Assembly: GCA_051294375.1 (NCBI GenBank)
Contig: CM119267.1
Span: 20,833,476 to 20,897,475 of the forward strand
DNA length: 64,000 nucleotides
Reading direction: 5' to 3'
Source: Paraspadella gotoi
Taxonomy: Eukaryota > Chaetognatha
Part shown: in pieces, positions 14,101-26,168 of the stretch
Layout of the letters: each line of letters begins with the position of its first letter
How positions within the stretch are numbered: the stretch's first letter is position 1
Translations under genes and position numbers: made by a program
The notes under the pieces: model-generated
Database searches by the model: none
What the model was told of the DNA's origin: nothing
Seen by the model: the letters and a program-made list of their open reading frames with translations, nothing else

Positions 14101-15136
14101 AAAGGTAATGAACCCCTAAATCATCCAAATTAATCTTAATTTGTTTTAAACGTTATGATAAGAACAATCTTTGAATACGGTTCAATATGTTATATGCCAT
14201 GTCCGAGGTACACTGGGCGAAAATAGAAAAAAATTCCATACCACAATCAATGACGGACAGCTCTTGATATCCAAAATTATATAAGCAATAAAATTAGATA
14301 TTGAACGCAAGTGGCGAAAAACCAATAAGGGAGGCACGTTAAAAAATTTTGCACTCCCAAAGATTATTAAACAATGTAATAAAGAAAGTTAAATATCGTC
14401 AAGAGAAAATAAAACCGCTTACGAAGATGTGACAAACAATAGCCAATACAAAAAAGCGTACTTAGAGAATTGGCCTGGACCCAATTGAGATAAGACAAAG
14501 CGATAGTAACACTATAGAAATAAATTTATCTGTCTTAATAACTCGAATTAAAAGAAGTTTACCAAAACTCTGGGGAAAGTAAAACGTCAATCAGAGTGTC
14601 CAACCGTGAAAGATCCCTTCAAGCAAAGTCTTCACTTCAATCTGCAACTTCGTAAACTGATGCGTCTATCACTGCGTCAGTTATAACCGTCGTAATTTGA
14701 GATAAACTGTTTTTTCGTTAGCATTACTAATTATCTGTATATAGAAACTTTATCTGCTTAGCTCACAATTTTCATTATTTAGATGTTTGCTTATTAATGT
14801 CTGTGACATCTTAAGAAAGATGTGTAGTTCTCACAAACTTTTATATGATAGCATAGGAATAGTATTCCGTTAACAGTAAGCATCAAAAGTAGCCTAAGAC
14901 CGCGCGTGCGGGCAGCGAAGTCCCTAGCTATAGTATTGTGCCTACAGACCCGCCAAGTGCGCACAAAGGCTTTCTTTCTTATTTAGGAGTAGTTAACAAA
15001 AGTATTGGTTTAGAACGCGGCGCCTAAGACCGCTCGATGCGGTGCCGCAACGACGTTTTACTTAAACTGGGTACTAGTATTTGGCCTAAGAGCTTCATGC
15101 TCGGGCATTTTAAGTTTTTTGTTATCATCATCATCC
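11192..15136 (+). mobile_element. Decayed I/jockey-like non-LTR retrotransposon (LINE), plus strand
   Basis: Fragments in shifting frames follow the order of a LINE ORF2. A possible apurinic endonuclease start (DCNG) is near 11540. An endonuclease C-terminal motif (SSNARASLDLSIA) is near 12150. Reverse transcriptase begins with a GEDGVTYQMIK/YPKHW block at about 13070-13190, then ELAFDA near 13480, GTPQG at 13648-13662 and the catalytic FADD at 13750-13761. A downstream block ends in EYGS at about 14180. Stops and frameshifts are frequent, so it is inactive. The 3' region carries repeated small hairpins and ends in an (ATC)n tail at about 15123-15135. The 5' end abuts a 25-N gap, so the true start is unknown. 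Confidence 0.7.
14888..15106 (+). repeat. Repeated stem-loops in the LINE 3' untranslated region
   Basis: Three CCTAAGA-headed hairpins are visible. At 14893-14912 the stem is CCGC/GCGG, at 15023-15044 ACCGC/GCGGT with loop TCGAT, and at 15085-15104 GAGC/GCTC with loop TTCAT. At least the last two are preceded by AGTATT(T)G. The stems are conserved in pairing but not in sequence in the third copy, which suggests a structural role. Confidence 0.6.
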
Positions 15137-15164
15137 AATCTCTCTCTCTCTCTCCATCTCTCGA

Positions 15165-15424
15165 AGGAAAGGAAAGGAAAGGAAAGGAAAGGAAAGGAAA
15201 AAAGAAGAAGAAAAAAAATGAAAGGAAAAATAGAATAGATGAAGATAGCCAATCATTGAACTCTGCACGTGGAACGCCAGGACGAATCGTCAGGCGTGAT
15301 CGCTTTTGGGAAGAGCTGGCGTCCTCAGTTCCCGCTTAGTGACTCATCTGGTTTTACGCTCCAGATTTTAACAGGCCCTGGCAGGTGCTCTGGTATGAAA
15401 AGCGGTTTGGCGGGAAAATTCTCT
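15165..15424 (+). repeat. Near-duplicate block B, copy 1
   Basis: Matches about 16495-16785. Shared strings include GAACTCTGCACGTGG, GCGTGATCGCTTTTGGGAAG and GGTTTTACGCTCCAGATTT. A GGAAA pentanucleotide run sits at its 5' end. It is contiguous with block A copy 2. Confidence 0.75.
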
Positions 15425-15905
15425 CTCAGAAAGGAAGGTTTAAAGTTTAGTGAAATAAACGACAGTATTGAGAATTGGCTTACGCAACTGGCAGAAACCG
15501 GGTATAAGGGTAATAAGGCTTTCGATCCTGGAGGCCAATTGTGGTGTTTGGCGTCATGTTGACGGTAAGAAAAGGAAAATCGTTGTGGATACGTGAGAAA
15601 TCGCGATAATCAAACGACACAACAGGTCGATGCCCGTGAATATTTCTATGCCTTCGTAGTCGTTGATACTGAATCAGCGGCGAGCAATTAGCTCGAAACA
15701 AAGGATAGAAAATAAAGGTGATAAAATAAGGAAAAGAGAAATAAAAAAAGGAAACCAAAAGAAAGGAATTATTCGGTGAAAATCGATTCGACTGATTGTG
15801 AAAGTGAAGCCGTTGAAACATTGGCAGTGTGATAACTTTAACTTTCGCAAGAATAATGTATAGATAAAATGGTAGAGAAAATAGAAAATGAGAGAGAGAG
15901 AGAGA
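15425..15905 (+). repeat. Near-duplicate block A, copy 2
   Basis: Direct-orientation copy of 10680-11166. It runs into an impure GA/GATGA tract to about 16130. No coding sequence is supported. Confidence 0.8.
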
Positions 15906-16234
15906 GATGAGAGAGAGAGAAGATGAGAGAGAAGATGAGAGAATGAGAGAGAGATGAGAGAGAGGAGAGAGAGGCTTTCGTCCGGGAACGTGAAATTATA
16001 CGGAGAGATCGCAAAAAAAGACGTGGAAATATGGAAAAAAGAAGTGAGATCGAGAGAGATGAGAGAGAGATGAGAGAGAAGAATGGAGAAGAGAGATGAG
16101 ACGGAGATGAGAGAGAGATGAGAAAGATATCTGAGAAGAGATACTGGTCGCAGTTATTTTTTCATAAAGGATTTACTCTTACGATAAAAAGGGCGCAGAC
16201 TGTGGCGGCAAGAACTTAAGCATGCCTCACTGCT

Positions 16235-16480
16235 GTCCGTCCTCAGCCTCGTCTCAATGGTCTGAGCTGGCTAAATCTCTCATTCCACTCCAGTGCCTCC
16301 CGGTTCAATCCCTGCGGTTATCCCGGTTTCTGCTTATTGACGGTGCCTGTATAACATGCCAGTGCACGGATGGCGGTCACTTGAGGTCCGCAGCCCCTAC
16401 GCCAGTTGTGGTGAGATTAATCCGCGCGCCCGGGTATCACAGGCTATCCTCCGTTGCCATTAAGACAGTTATAAACCAAC
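16235..16480 (+). mobile_element. Probable tRNA-derived SINE
   Basis: A GGTTCAATCCC string near 16300 is a full RNA polymerase III box B. An imperfect box A (GTCTGAGCTGGCTAA) lies about 45 bases upstream. The spacing resembles a class-II (Leu/Ser-like) tRNA. The sequence does not fold into a complete tRNA, so a SINE head or degenerate tRNA is more likely than a functional tRNA gene. Confidence 0.4.
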
Positions 16481-16494
16481 TCCGAAGATTTAGA

Positions 16495-16785
16495 AAGGAA
16501 GGAAAGGAGAGGAAGGAAGCGAAGGAAGAAAGGGACAAGGAAAGGGAATAAGAAAAAGAAAAAAAAGGAAGTAGGAAAATAGAATAGATGAAGATTAGCC
16601 AATCATGAACTCTGCACGTGGCAACGCAGTGACGAATGTCAGGCGTGATCGCTTTTGGGAAGAGTCTGGCTTGTCGCTGTTCCGTTAGTGACTCAATTGG
16701 TTTTACGCTCCAGATTTAAAAGGCTCTGCAGGTGCTCTTGGTATTGAATAAGCGGTTTGGCGGAGAAATTCTCTCTTCAGTGTCG
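16495..16785 (+). repeat. Near-duplicate block B, copy 2
   Basis: Diverged partner of 15165-15424, with many single-base differences and indels. Confidence 0.75.
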
Positions 16786-17699
16786 TCGACATTGGTTGTT
16801 GATTTTTTGCTTTTGTAACTAGGAAGAGAGAGAAAACATTGCAACATTGAACTTGATCTGTAGTGGGGCTTTAGGACTGAGTAGGCCTATTAAAAGCGAC
16901 CTTAGATAAATTTGCATGCGAGTTTTAATGATTATTAAAAAAAAAAATGCTTTTCAAACTGACATCAACTGTAGAAGTGTTGAACGGTTTATAGTATGTA
17001 AGGCTACTATTCGACATCTTATGAAATACTTCGCTATCTCATTTGGATATTTAAGGTAAAGTGACAAATATTATGAAATCTTCTCAATTTGCAATTTATG
17101 CAGACGTCTTTTCTTTTCCAAATAATCTCAATCCCAGTAGTTTTTCTTATTCGGTGATCATATTTGTTTACGTCAATATGTATTATGGTAATACATTTTA
17201 CAGTGTGGTCAAACATATGATTTTTCTGAACAACACGTTTTAATCTGATGTACAGCAAATTTTTGATATAATCTGAAGAGTGGTATTTGCCTCGACTATC
17301 TAAGGTGCATCGTTAGCGCGTTATGTATGTGGAGGTTTTGAAGATTCGAATAGCCTCTCAGCTGTTAAACGGTCTAACTTAAGCCTAATGATAAGGCTCC
17401 AGCCGATAATTTAAGCTAAGGAGATGAATATTAAAAAATGAGAAACAATAAGGTTTGAAATAGCTGATAGACGAAGTTTGTAGTTATCACCTGGTACAAA
17501 ACGTATATTCTGTTAATGCAAGTAATATACAATTTTGGCTTTTTTAAATAACTCAATTAACTTGTTACTCCATGTGAGGTCTGTTGTCTATAATAATCCT
17601 AAATAATTTTAATGCTATTATACATAGGTTCTCTACAACAAAGATAACAAATTATTTCAAAATAAAAAGATTAAAGAACGATTTATAAGGTATACAATT
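16786..17699. other. AT-rich sequence between retrotransposon copies
   Basis: No independent gene is seen. Part of it may be the 3' untranslated region of the minus-strand LINE, but I cannot place the end. Confidence 0.4.
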
Positions 17700-20600
17700 T
17701 GATTTCGGGACACAGATCCAAGAAACCATCAAAACACCCACCTCAAGTTTATGAAGGTTCGTTGAAGAGCTTTTACAGAAGGTGAGATCTTTTTGACGAA
17801 GCCTCAGCATGCCTTGACATCGTCCGGCGTCTTATTGCGGCAGCACTCTCCAAGACGTCCAAGAGGGCGCCCTCAAAACGCGGTTGATTCAGTGGGATAT
17901 TTGCGGTCAGGTTTCTTCATCTTGATCATCACTCATTGGCGAGGCTTGAACACCTGGGTTAGAGGACTTGGACTATGAGATTTGTAAGTCCCAACATAAT
18001 AGGGCAATACCAATTTCGGGGCTTAAAATCTGCTCTTGGGGTGAGGCCACTAGAGATCAGGACTTCATCGTGATTGTTCATCTTCTTTGCTGATGGACTT
18101 TGAAGCTTCGGTTGGTCAGAAATGAATTTATTAAACGTGTCATGTCTTTGAAATGCACTTTTAATTAAATTTGTAACGTGAGACCGTCATGCCATATTTT
18201 GTCAAATAGTTTCTGTAATCAAGATGTGACTAGGATAGTTGCACCTCTTGTTTTGAGCGATCGGTGAGCATCTTCAACCAATTGCTGGAATATTTTTGGA
18301 GCAGTATACGCCTTTCCGATAACCTTGATTGAAGAGGGCGTTCTTGCTCCTGTGATTTAGCATGCTTATGAGACCAGGAAGGATCAATCTTCTCGTCCCC
18401 AACAATTTTCTCAGGAAAGAAGAAGACTAATTGCGGTCGAGTTAATTTTCTCGATATTGCGTTGCATTCTTTCCTGTTTTGTGATCATTCGGATTAGAGC
18501 CATTTCCATTGCTTTGGGAAGTATCCAATCCGAAGACAGCAAGAAATTATGTGTTGTAGAGCTGTTTCAGCACCCTTCTAGATGGTAAATTTCGGAGCAT
18601 TTTATGGTTTTATGTTATTGATCCCGCCCTGTCTGAGTTGGCATTTTTAAACGTTTGGATTAGTTTCATACTATATTTTCCATTCTAAACTCTCATTACA
18701 AATGTCTTCATATCAGGATTCATATCTTCTGTTGTTTTGTATCATGGGAAAAGATAAGATTGGTATTGTGAACGTTGTTAGTTATTTATTTGCCATTCTT
18801 GTCTTTCAGGAAGCAACAAGGTGATTGCACGCTATACATATTTCGAGTTATCAGCAAAAATAGCAAGGTTTGCCGATTGTTTTCTGCTACAGAACCTATC
18901 ACCTCTACGAAGCTATTTGCATCTGGAGGGAATTTGAGAATTAATTCGTGATATTGTTTATTATTTCCATTTTTTGCTGCGTCTTTTTCTTCATAAATTT
19001 GTTTACTTTGACTTTGTAATAATTTGACCAGAAACATGTTTTGTTAGCAATTCTTAGTCTTCTACATAACACTAATTGTATTCTTTCTTATTTCTCAGTG
19101 GAGCAGAATAACCCACTTTTCTATAGTTAATTTTGTCTTGATATCTGCTCGTTTCTTTTTTATCGGGCTTTTGTGTAATTTACTATTTGTAATTTCCGTC
19201 TTTTATGATCATTTCTTTAGCTCGGTGTTTTCATTGTAAGAGGTTATTATCAAATTAGAAAATGGTGTTTTATTTTTGTATCAAGTTTTCTGAAAGTGTA
19301 AGATTTCTGGTTCTTTAAATTGACTACTCCATCTTAATAGATTTCTTCGAAATTTTTGCTCAATGAGTTTCTTTAAGTGGTATCACCGTTTTTTCATATT
19401 TTAAAGAGATGTTGTCAGAACTGGAAATGGTCTTGAACCGACACATTCCATCAGACTGTTACATGAGTCTATTTGGCGCACAGTGCTTGTACCTACTGTT
19501 AGACAGACGTCTAGAACATTTGCTTCGCCGTTAGATTTGCTGATGAAGGTTGGTGAGTACCATGTTACCCGGAAAGAGTGGTATTTAGAAATGGTAAGAG
19601 AGTAAGTCATTTCACCCTTTGCTGTTATCAAATCTTCCGCCGAGGTAGACCGTTGAGAAGAGTTTAAGTCGCTCTTTTGCAATAGACTGTGAAATAACAT
19701 TAGATCTGTTTGATATATTTGAATAGAATTAAATATGGTCTTCATTTAGATACAAGTATAGGATGATTATATGCAGTGCCAATTTATTAATCTTTTTGTT
19801 TCCTTTAAAGACATTCAACAAATAAACATCTTAAGGTCTGTGTCAGGGCTTAAAATACGTGCAGTAGATTATTAGGAACACCTATCATTACTCCTCCTGC
19901 CCTAAGCGAATTTAGATTCTTTTAAAATACTTTATAGCCTTTGAAGCAAAACTATTATCTTCTTGCCTTAACATCTTACATCATTACAAATTAGGAAAAG
20001 GTTATAATGATTCTTAAAGAAACTTATAATGTATTTAAAGAGTTTCAACCATTCGTTTAGGGGACCATTATGTATTATATACTTTAGGATTGCGGACGGT
20101 GCAGTTTCTCAGGCTCATTTGGCATATTTTGTATTTTTTCTCTTGTTTTTCTTAGGCATAAGATAGACGTGCTGACCGTTGATTCTAACATGCCTTCTTC
20201 GTTCATTGGTTTGTTCTGTTCTTGCACTTTGAGATTCGATGCATTCCAATTCATCTTCCAATTATTCTGACAATTCCTGAGTAGAGAGAGGGAATTTGTT
20301 TTGAGTATTCATTTGCCTGACTTTTGGATTCTGAAAGCCTTTTTGTCATTTTTTGTGAAGAAGAACTCCCTATTTGGATATGTTTTCCTTGATCTCTTTT
20401 GTGTTGCATCAGACGAGTTGGCAGAGGCGTGTGTTTCTGTATAGGTATGCCCTTCTTTGACCACTGTGTCATACTGATTTTGGACGATCGGGTCAGTAAA
20501 CCAAGTCGATAGTACTGACGCTTGTTATTTCCAAGTATCATCTCAGTAGGAGGGAATGCCATAAATTATGTGAGTAAGCAGCACCTTATCGTAGGTTGTA

Positions 20601-21760
20601 TAGAAAACTGCATAAGAATTTCTAGCAACACTTGAGTAGGTGCAGCTCCTCTTGGATTCGGTTTTCTGATGTATTTTTCATTATGTAACCTGTTGATATA
20701 GTAGGGCAGTTGCTCTTCGAGTAGCAGTGGTGTTTTTCCACCACAGTTAGCACATTTGCATCCTCAAAAGGTTTATTCACCGTTTTATGAGAATGTATTA
20801 CCGACGCAACGAAGGCTAAACAGGGTTTTTTTAGCTAGCACATGAGCGAGAGCCATGGCCAAATTGGATCTGTACCACTGGAAGCACTGAAACACGACCT
20901 GACTGTATGTCTCACCATCAGGATGACCTTTTTAAAATGTTGATGCTCCTTTTCCAAGTTTTTCTTTTTCTTGAAGTGAAGTGAAGGTGTGACTTTTACG
21001 CTTCACGAAGGTTCTCCTGTTCGTTCCTAGTTAAGAGACGCTTGCATCACGCTTGGCGTAAATGCCCTTACCTCGTAACGTCATGACTTTATGTTCTCTT
21101 CACTGTATTCAGGTGTCCAATACCTTGTATCTAACAACAAAATGAGAAACTTTGTATTAGGCCGTTGTTTATTCTTGTGTGGAAGTAAACGATATCATGA
21201 ATCCAGTCTCCAGTGTTAGTAAACTGTTATGCTTCTGTTCATTTGCTGCTATGATGTATAATTATCACCGGTTTTGTTGTTTTACCTCCTCTATACATAT
21301 AGGTTCTTTTATAAAAGGCTTCATCGATTGCAGAAAGCAATTTGGTCGAGACATTTTTTATTTCCGTGTGAAGATTCAGTGGAAATGGCGACAGGTCCTT
21401 CTCAGATTGGTAGCTGTTCTTGGGCATTTCTTAATGGTTGTGGCCTGTGATGGATTTTGGCCTCTTCTGAATTTGCATGTTGTTTGGGTCTGGCGCCTAA
21501 TCTGTCCAACGATCATGTCTATTAGTTAGATTTGTAGCAAGCATCTTTACAAAGCGTTTCTTTTCGTATTGCCACGCAAGTTCTTAAATTCGTTTAATTT
21601 AGTTTTTCTTCTGGAGCTGAGATTTCTGAAAATTTCAGGATTCTTGAGTTCTTCGTTTGAGTTTCTCCATTTTTCGACGAGAAGATGACTTGTTTCTTTT
21701 ACTTTAGCGGCTCATTTCATATTGCTCGAAAATTCTTGGCCAGTTAAGGTTGGAAATCGC
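17700..21760 (-). mobile_element. Decayed jockey-like LINE, minus strand
   Basis: Read on the minus strand from high to low coordinates. Near 20880-20700 are degraded CCHC zinc-knuckle remnants of ORF1 (FGHGSRSC, CANCGGK). An endonuclease C-terminal region lies at 19745-19401 (WYSPTFIS, then GEANVLDVCL, then FPVLTTSL). Reverse transcriptase motifs follow at about 18212-18060 (KLFDKIWHDGL, then INSFLTNRSFKV). Frames are broken throughout. Both ends are estimated. It is a different copy, and probably a different lineage, from the plus-strand LINE at 11-15 kb. Confidence 0.65.
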
Positions 21761-22299
21761 ATGGTCAGCTGCAGACTGACTACTATATTCAAGTACTGAG
21801 ATTAATATTGAAATAAATGTTTAATTTGTGCTAATTTAAAATGACTTGTATGGAAATCCGTCTAAAAGCATGTCAGGAGGGCATCAGCCCCCATGTCATT
21901 TTTTAAATCAGTTATTATGTTTAGGACGTTGAATGCTGTATCAACAAGGTAGGCGAAAGATTGTAAATTTCCAAAAAATTCGGAGCATTACGTGTTCGCT
22001 TCGGAGCGTTTCGTGCAGAGATGAGAGAGATGTGAGACGACTAGTGAGCAGACGATGANNNNNNNNNNNNNNNNNNNNNNNNNGAGAGAGAGAGAGAGAG
22101 AGACGTTCACCGAAATATGACAGAAAATAATGGAATTTAAAATAAAGAAAAAGAGAGGTTAGGAAAAAAATAAAAAAAATAAAAAAGAAATAAAAACGAA
22201 ATAACCGGAAATATGAAAAGTTGAAAAACGGAAAACGAAATTTGAAAATCACCAGGAGTCATGGTGGATAAAATTGGTGAAAGAAATAACAAGATAGGA

Positions 22300-22333
<34 letters not shown>

Positions 22334-22632
22334 NNNNNNNNNNNNNNNNNNNNNNNNNNNNNNNNNNNNNNNNNNNNNNNNNNNNNNNNNNNNNNNNNNN
22401 NNNNNNNNNNNNNNNNNNNNNNNNNNNNNNNNNNNNNNNNNNNNNNNNNNNNNNNNNNNNNNNNNNNNNNNNNNNNNNNNNNNNNNNNNNNNNNNNNNNN
22501 NNNNNNNNNNNNNNNNNNNNNNNNNNNNNNNNNCTTTCATAATGCAGTATGAAGTTAAACAGTTTTTATTTCTAACTCTTTTGATTTATTACTTTATGAT
22601 AAATGATAAATGATAAATTTCTATAATATTTA
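21761..22632. other. Non-genic, gap-rich low-complexity region
   Basis: Contains a 25-N gap (22059-22083), a GA tract, A-rich sequence, a CT tract (22301-22333) and a 200-N gap (22334-22533). Open frames are repeat or N readings. Confidence 0.7.
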
Positions 22633-22712
22633 GTAAAAACCACCACTGCCGGTCTAATGTCAGGGGCAAATGAATTCATAATATTTACATTTGTTGCGCC
22701 AATTTCATATAT
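22632..22712 (-). repeat. Inverted relative of the dispersed repeat at 6985-7095
   Basis: Its reverse complement reads ATGAAATTGGCGCAACA and continues through TTTGCCCCTGACATT to GTGGTGGTTT, paralleling 6985-7095. Confidence 0.55.
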
Positions 22713-22930
22713 GTAAATCTGAAAATTTCTAACCCGAAATCGCTGTCTCCGGTAGACTTTATTTCCCTCGCTTTAAACGACTTCCAGTGTACTNNNNNNN
22801 NNNGAAATATGCTGGAATAGAATATTTAACAAGGGGTGAAGGGGTTCTCGAGTTGTAAAATAAGAAAGTTGATGAGTTGGGAAGTTCAGACGTGATTTTC
22901 TTTTTACTTCCAAGAAACGATGCCAAATCA

Positions 22931-22986
<56 letters not shown>

Positions 22987-23292
22987 AAAAAAAAATTAAT
23001 TTATGAATTTCTATGACTGAAATATTATCTGTTTCTTCGTATTTAAATTTCAAAATATCATTAAAAACTTGTACTAAATGTTTACTGATTAAAGCTTCGA
23101 GCAAAAAAAAAAAAATAATTAAAAAATTAACAAAGTTCTTTCTTAAACTTAATTTTCGATCAATTTAACGAATCAAAATATTCAAATTATCATCCGGGGC
23201 AAAAAACCATTAATTAACTCGGAGAAGGATTTTCGAAATTCCGTCGTTAAAAATTCGGTCGGTAAACGAGGAACAATGACTAACAGAAGAGG

Positions 23293-23326
<34 letters not shown>

Positions 23327-24220
23327 NNNNNNNNNNNNNNNNNNNNNNNNNNNNNNNNNNNNNNNNNNNNNNNNNNNNNNNNNNNNNNNNNNNNNNNNNN
23401 NNNNNNNNNNNNNNNNNNNNNNNNNNNNNNNNNNNNNNNNNNNNNNNNNNNNNNNNNNNNNNNNNNNNNNNNNNNNNNNNNNNNNNNNNNNNNNNNNNNN
23501 NNNNNNNNNNNNNNNNNNNGAGACAACGACGACGACGACGACGACGATCAATAAGGGAAATAAATGTCGACAAATTCGACAGCGTTGACGACAAGGAAAA
23601 AAAAAACGACAAACAAACAATAAAAAAACGAAGAGACTCGATGGGAGAATTTTTGAAAAGCCCATTTCGGAATTTGGCTTGAGGGTTGAGGGTTNNNNNN
23701 NNNNNNNNNNNNNNNNNNNNNNNNNNNNNNNNNNNNNNNNNNNNNNNNNNNNNNNNNNNNNNNNNNNNNNNNNNNNNNNNNNNNNNNNNNNNNNNNNNNN
23801 NNNNNNNNNNNNNNNNNNNNNNNNNNNNNNNNNNNNNNNNNNNNNNTTCGAGTTTGAAATTTTCAATATATATAGAATTGAAGGTGAAATTATATTTTCA
23901 ATTTTTTTAAATTAATTAATTAATTAATTAATCGCCATTTTAATTGATTTTTTATATAAACCTAAAGACGATTGTACTGCCAGTTAGATTGCGCCATGAA
24001 TTGGTAAAGATGACTTTGACCGACTTGGCTCGAATCGCCTAAATTGCTTTAACACGGTTTGATTTGACGCGAGAGGTCAAAACTGAGTCGACCGACCGAG
24101 ACAACAGTTTAGGCTCAATGAAAGGATCGCCTTTTCTCTGAGAGAGAATCTTAAGGAATCACAGAAAAACGAGGAGAAAACGAGACGAGGAGTTCGTGCC
24201 CACCAGTCGGAAGAGTAGGG
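22713..24220. other. Non-genic region with microsatellites and three N gaps
   Basis: Gaps lie at 22794-22803 (10 N), 23327-23519 (193 N) and 23695-23846 (152 N). There is a CT tract at 22934-22983, (GAC)n on both sides of the 193-N gap, and (AATT)n at about 23910-23931. No exon is supported. Confidence 0.7.
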
Positions 24221-24223
24221 AAC

Positions 24224-24224
<1 letters not shown>

Positions 24225-24291
<67 letters not shown>
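24225..24291. repeat. (CT)n microsatellite
   Basis: A CT run with one CCT interruption. Confidence 0.95.
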
Positions 24292-24292
<1 letters not shown>

Positions 24293-24689
24293 ATTCAAAA
24301 AACAGTGCCGCCCCCTTTTTTTCGCCTCCGCGACGCCTAATTGGATTTTTGACTCCCTTTCGTCGGCCGCCGACCCGGGGGGAGTGAGAGAGAGAGAGAG
24401 GGAAAGTGGGTGGGTTTTAAGGGCAGGCAAAGGTGGTGAGTTAAGGGGAAGGGTGGAGGCCGGGGGGTTCGTTAAGGTGGTGTGTAGAGGCGGGGGCGGC
24501 TTATTTCGTGAAACGCACGAACAGGCGTGTCAGGCGATTACCGAATATTGGTTCGTGGTTACTAAAAAGGTACCCATGCCTCTCACAAAGCAAATTTACG
24601 TAGCTGTATTACATGACGCTAACATTAGCGACTTTGATTACCAATAGTATCATCTCAGAATACACAAAAAAAATGTCATCACAGGAAAA

Positions 24690-25125
24690 ACTCAACGAAA
24701 TAATTGGCCAAAGGATCGGGTCACCGTTCACCCCCTTAATCCGATCGACCGCTGCGGTGCTCGCGTGTGATTGGTCGGAGCTTTGCGGCGTCGCCGCGTG
24801 ATTGGTCGGCTCTTGGGCGGCGTCATCCCTCGAGGAAAGAACAGAGTTAGCAGCGCCCCTCCTCAACGGAAGGGAAAAGAAAAACATTAGCGCGGGTAAC
24901 GAAAACAAAAAGGCAGCGAAACCAGGTGCGCGGGGGACTTGACGAAACTTTGGATTGGGTGGACGGAGTGAGGGGCGTTGGGATTGGCGTGGGGGGGGGG
25001 GAAGAAAAGGGTTGGGTAAGAAGGGTAAGGGTCAACGTTTTGAAAGAAAATAGGTGAGTTTTTTAGTTTAATATATTTTAAACTAAATGAAGGGAAAAAC
25101 TAACGCCGAATGATTGGTACGTGAG
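24690..25125. promoter_or_regulatory. Cluster of CCAAT-type (ATTGG) boxes in GC-rich sequence
   Basis: ATTGG occurs repeatedly, including two copies of GTGATTGGTCGG about 32 bases apart near 24765-24810, and further copies near 24695, 24952, 24982 and 25110. The stretch is GC-rich against an AT-rich background. This resembles an NF-Y-type promoter cluster, but no transcript start or adjacent exon can be identified, so it is speculative. Confidence 0.25.
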
Positions 25126-25198
25126 CGGACGAGCATTGGAAAACTCGCGACGGATTTGGGGTAAAAGTGACTCCGAAAACCAGACACCTGCGGTCTGA

Positions 25199-25258
25199 GC
25201 TGACAGACTGACACATTCGCTGACAGACTGACACCTGCGCTGATAGACTGACACCGGT
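25199..25258. repeat. 20-bp minisatellite, three units
   Basis: Units start at 25199, 25219 and 25239, each with a GCTGAYAGACTGACAC core. Confidence 0.85.
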
Positions 25259-25334
25259 ATTGACTCGACTTTCTGGCCTCTGGGCGGTCTGAAGGGAAGA
25301 GACAGATAATAAACCAAGACTCGACCAAAGAAAA

Positions 25335-25471
25335 ACGAGAGAGAGCGAGAGAGAGATAGAGAGAGAGAGAGAGAGGAGAGGAGAGATGAGAGCAGAGAGA
25401 GAAGAGAGAGAGAGGGAGGGAGAAAGAGAGAGAGAGAGAAGAGAAGAAGAGAGAGAGGAGAAAGAAGAGAG

Positions 25472-25505
<34 letters not shown>

Positions 25506-25535
25506 AGAAGAGAGAGAAAGAGAGAGAGAGAGACG
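25335..25535. repeat. Impure (GA)n tract
   Basis: About 200 bases of GA with G/A interruptions. All long open frames over it are arginine/glutamate or serine/leucine repeats. Confidence 0.95.
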
Positions 25536-25714
25536 CGAGCGAATAACTTTGAAAAAAGCGATAGATCTTTCAAAAAAAAAAAAAAAAACTACATTCTCAT
25601 AGAATCCACAAAAAAAAAAAAAAACCAAAACAAGTTTTTTTTCGAAATTTATGATGATTTGCAAAAATTAAACGGGCAATAAAAATAACAGGTATGATTG
25701 ACATAACCAAAGTT

Positions 25715-25980
25715 TAAGCCGTACACAGGCCGACGAACTCTGCTGCTCAGAGTAACCAAATAAGGGGAGAAAAAACAGCAGCGGCCACTGCAGCCGCCGC
25801 GGCTCCCGCTGCTGCTGGTAGAAAATTAACTCGGTCAATAGCAAATTCCCAGGCTGCTGTCGCGGCGGCGGCGGCGGCGGCGGCGCTGAGGGTTTCTTTT
25901 ACCGAAAGTCAAGGACGCGAAGATCGACCAAAACAAAGCAGGTTGTTGTCGTTGTTGTTGTTGTTGTCGTCGTAAAGGTT
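25715..25980 (+). other. Alanine-rich open stretch, possible exon
   Basis: One plus frame is open from a stop near 25713 to a stop near 25975. It reads two poly-Ala runs encoded by mixed GCN codons, separated by GRKLTRSIANSQ, and ends in a leucine run from a TTG tract. A possible acceptor (ACAG) is near 25728. Mixed codon use in the first Ala run is mildly favourable to coding, but there is no homology or start codon to support it. Confidence 0.2.
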
Positions 25981-26122
25981 ATTTTCTCTCTGGTGTCGAT
26001 GTCGTGTATGAATGTTACGTTGATCTCGGGTCCAAGCTCGTTAAAGGCAGACCTCGTAAAAGCCGAACTAGAGATGAACTTTAGTCGAGAGGGACACTAA
26101 AATCAGTCCCTTCTTTTAAAAA

Positions 26123-26168
<46 letters not shown>

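Noticed and set aside
16240-16330. Functional tRNA gene
   Set aside because: Box B is good but the arms do not pair into a full cloverleaf, and no clear anticodon stem is visible. A SINE head or degenerate tRNA is more likely.
24384-24647. 87-residue open frame starting in a GA tract
   Set aside because: It begins with repeat-encoded RERERE, has a glycine/arginine run from GC-rich DNA and shows no domain or splice evidence.
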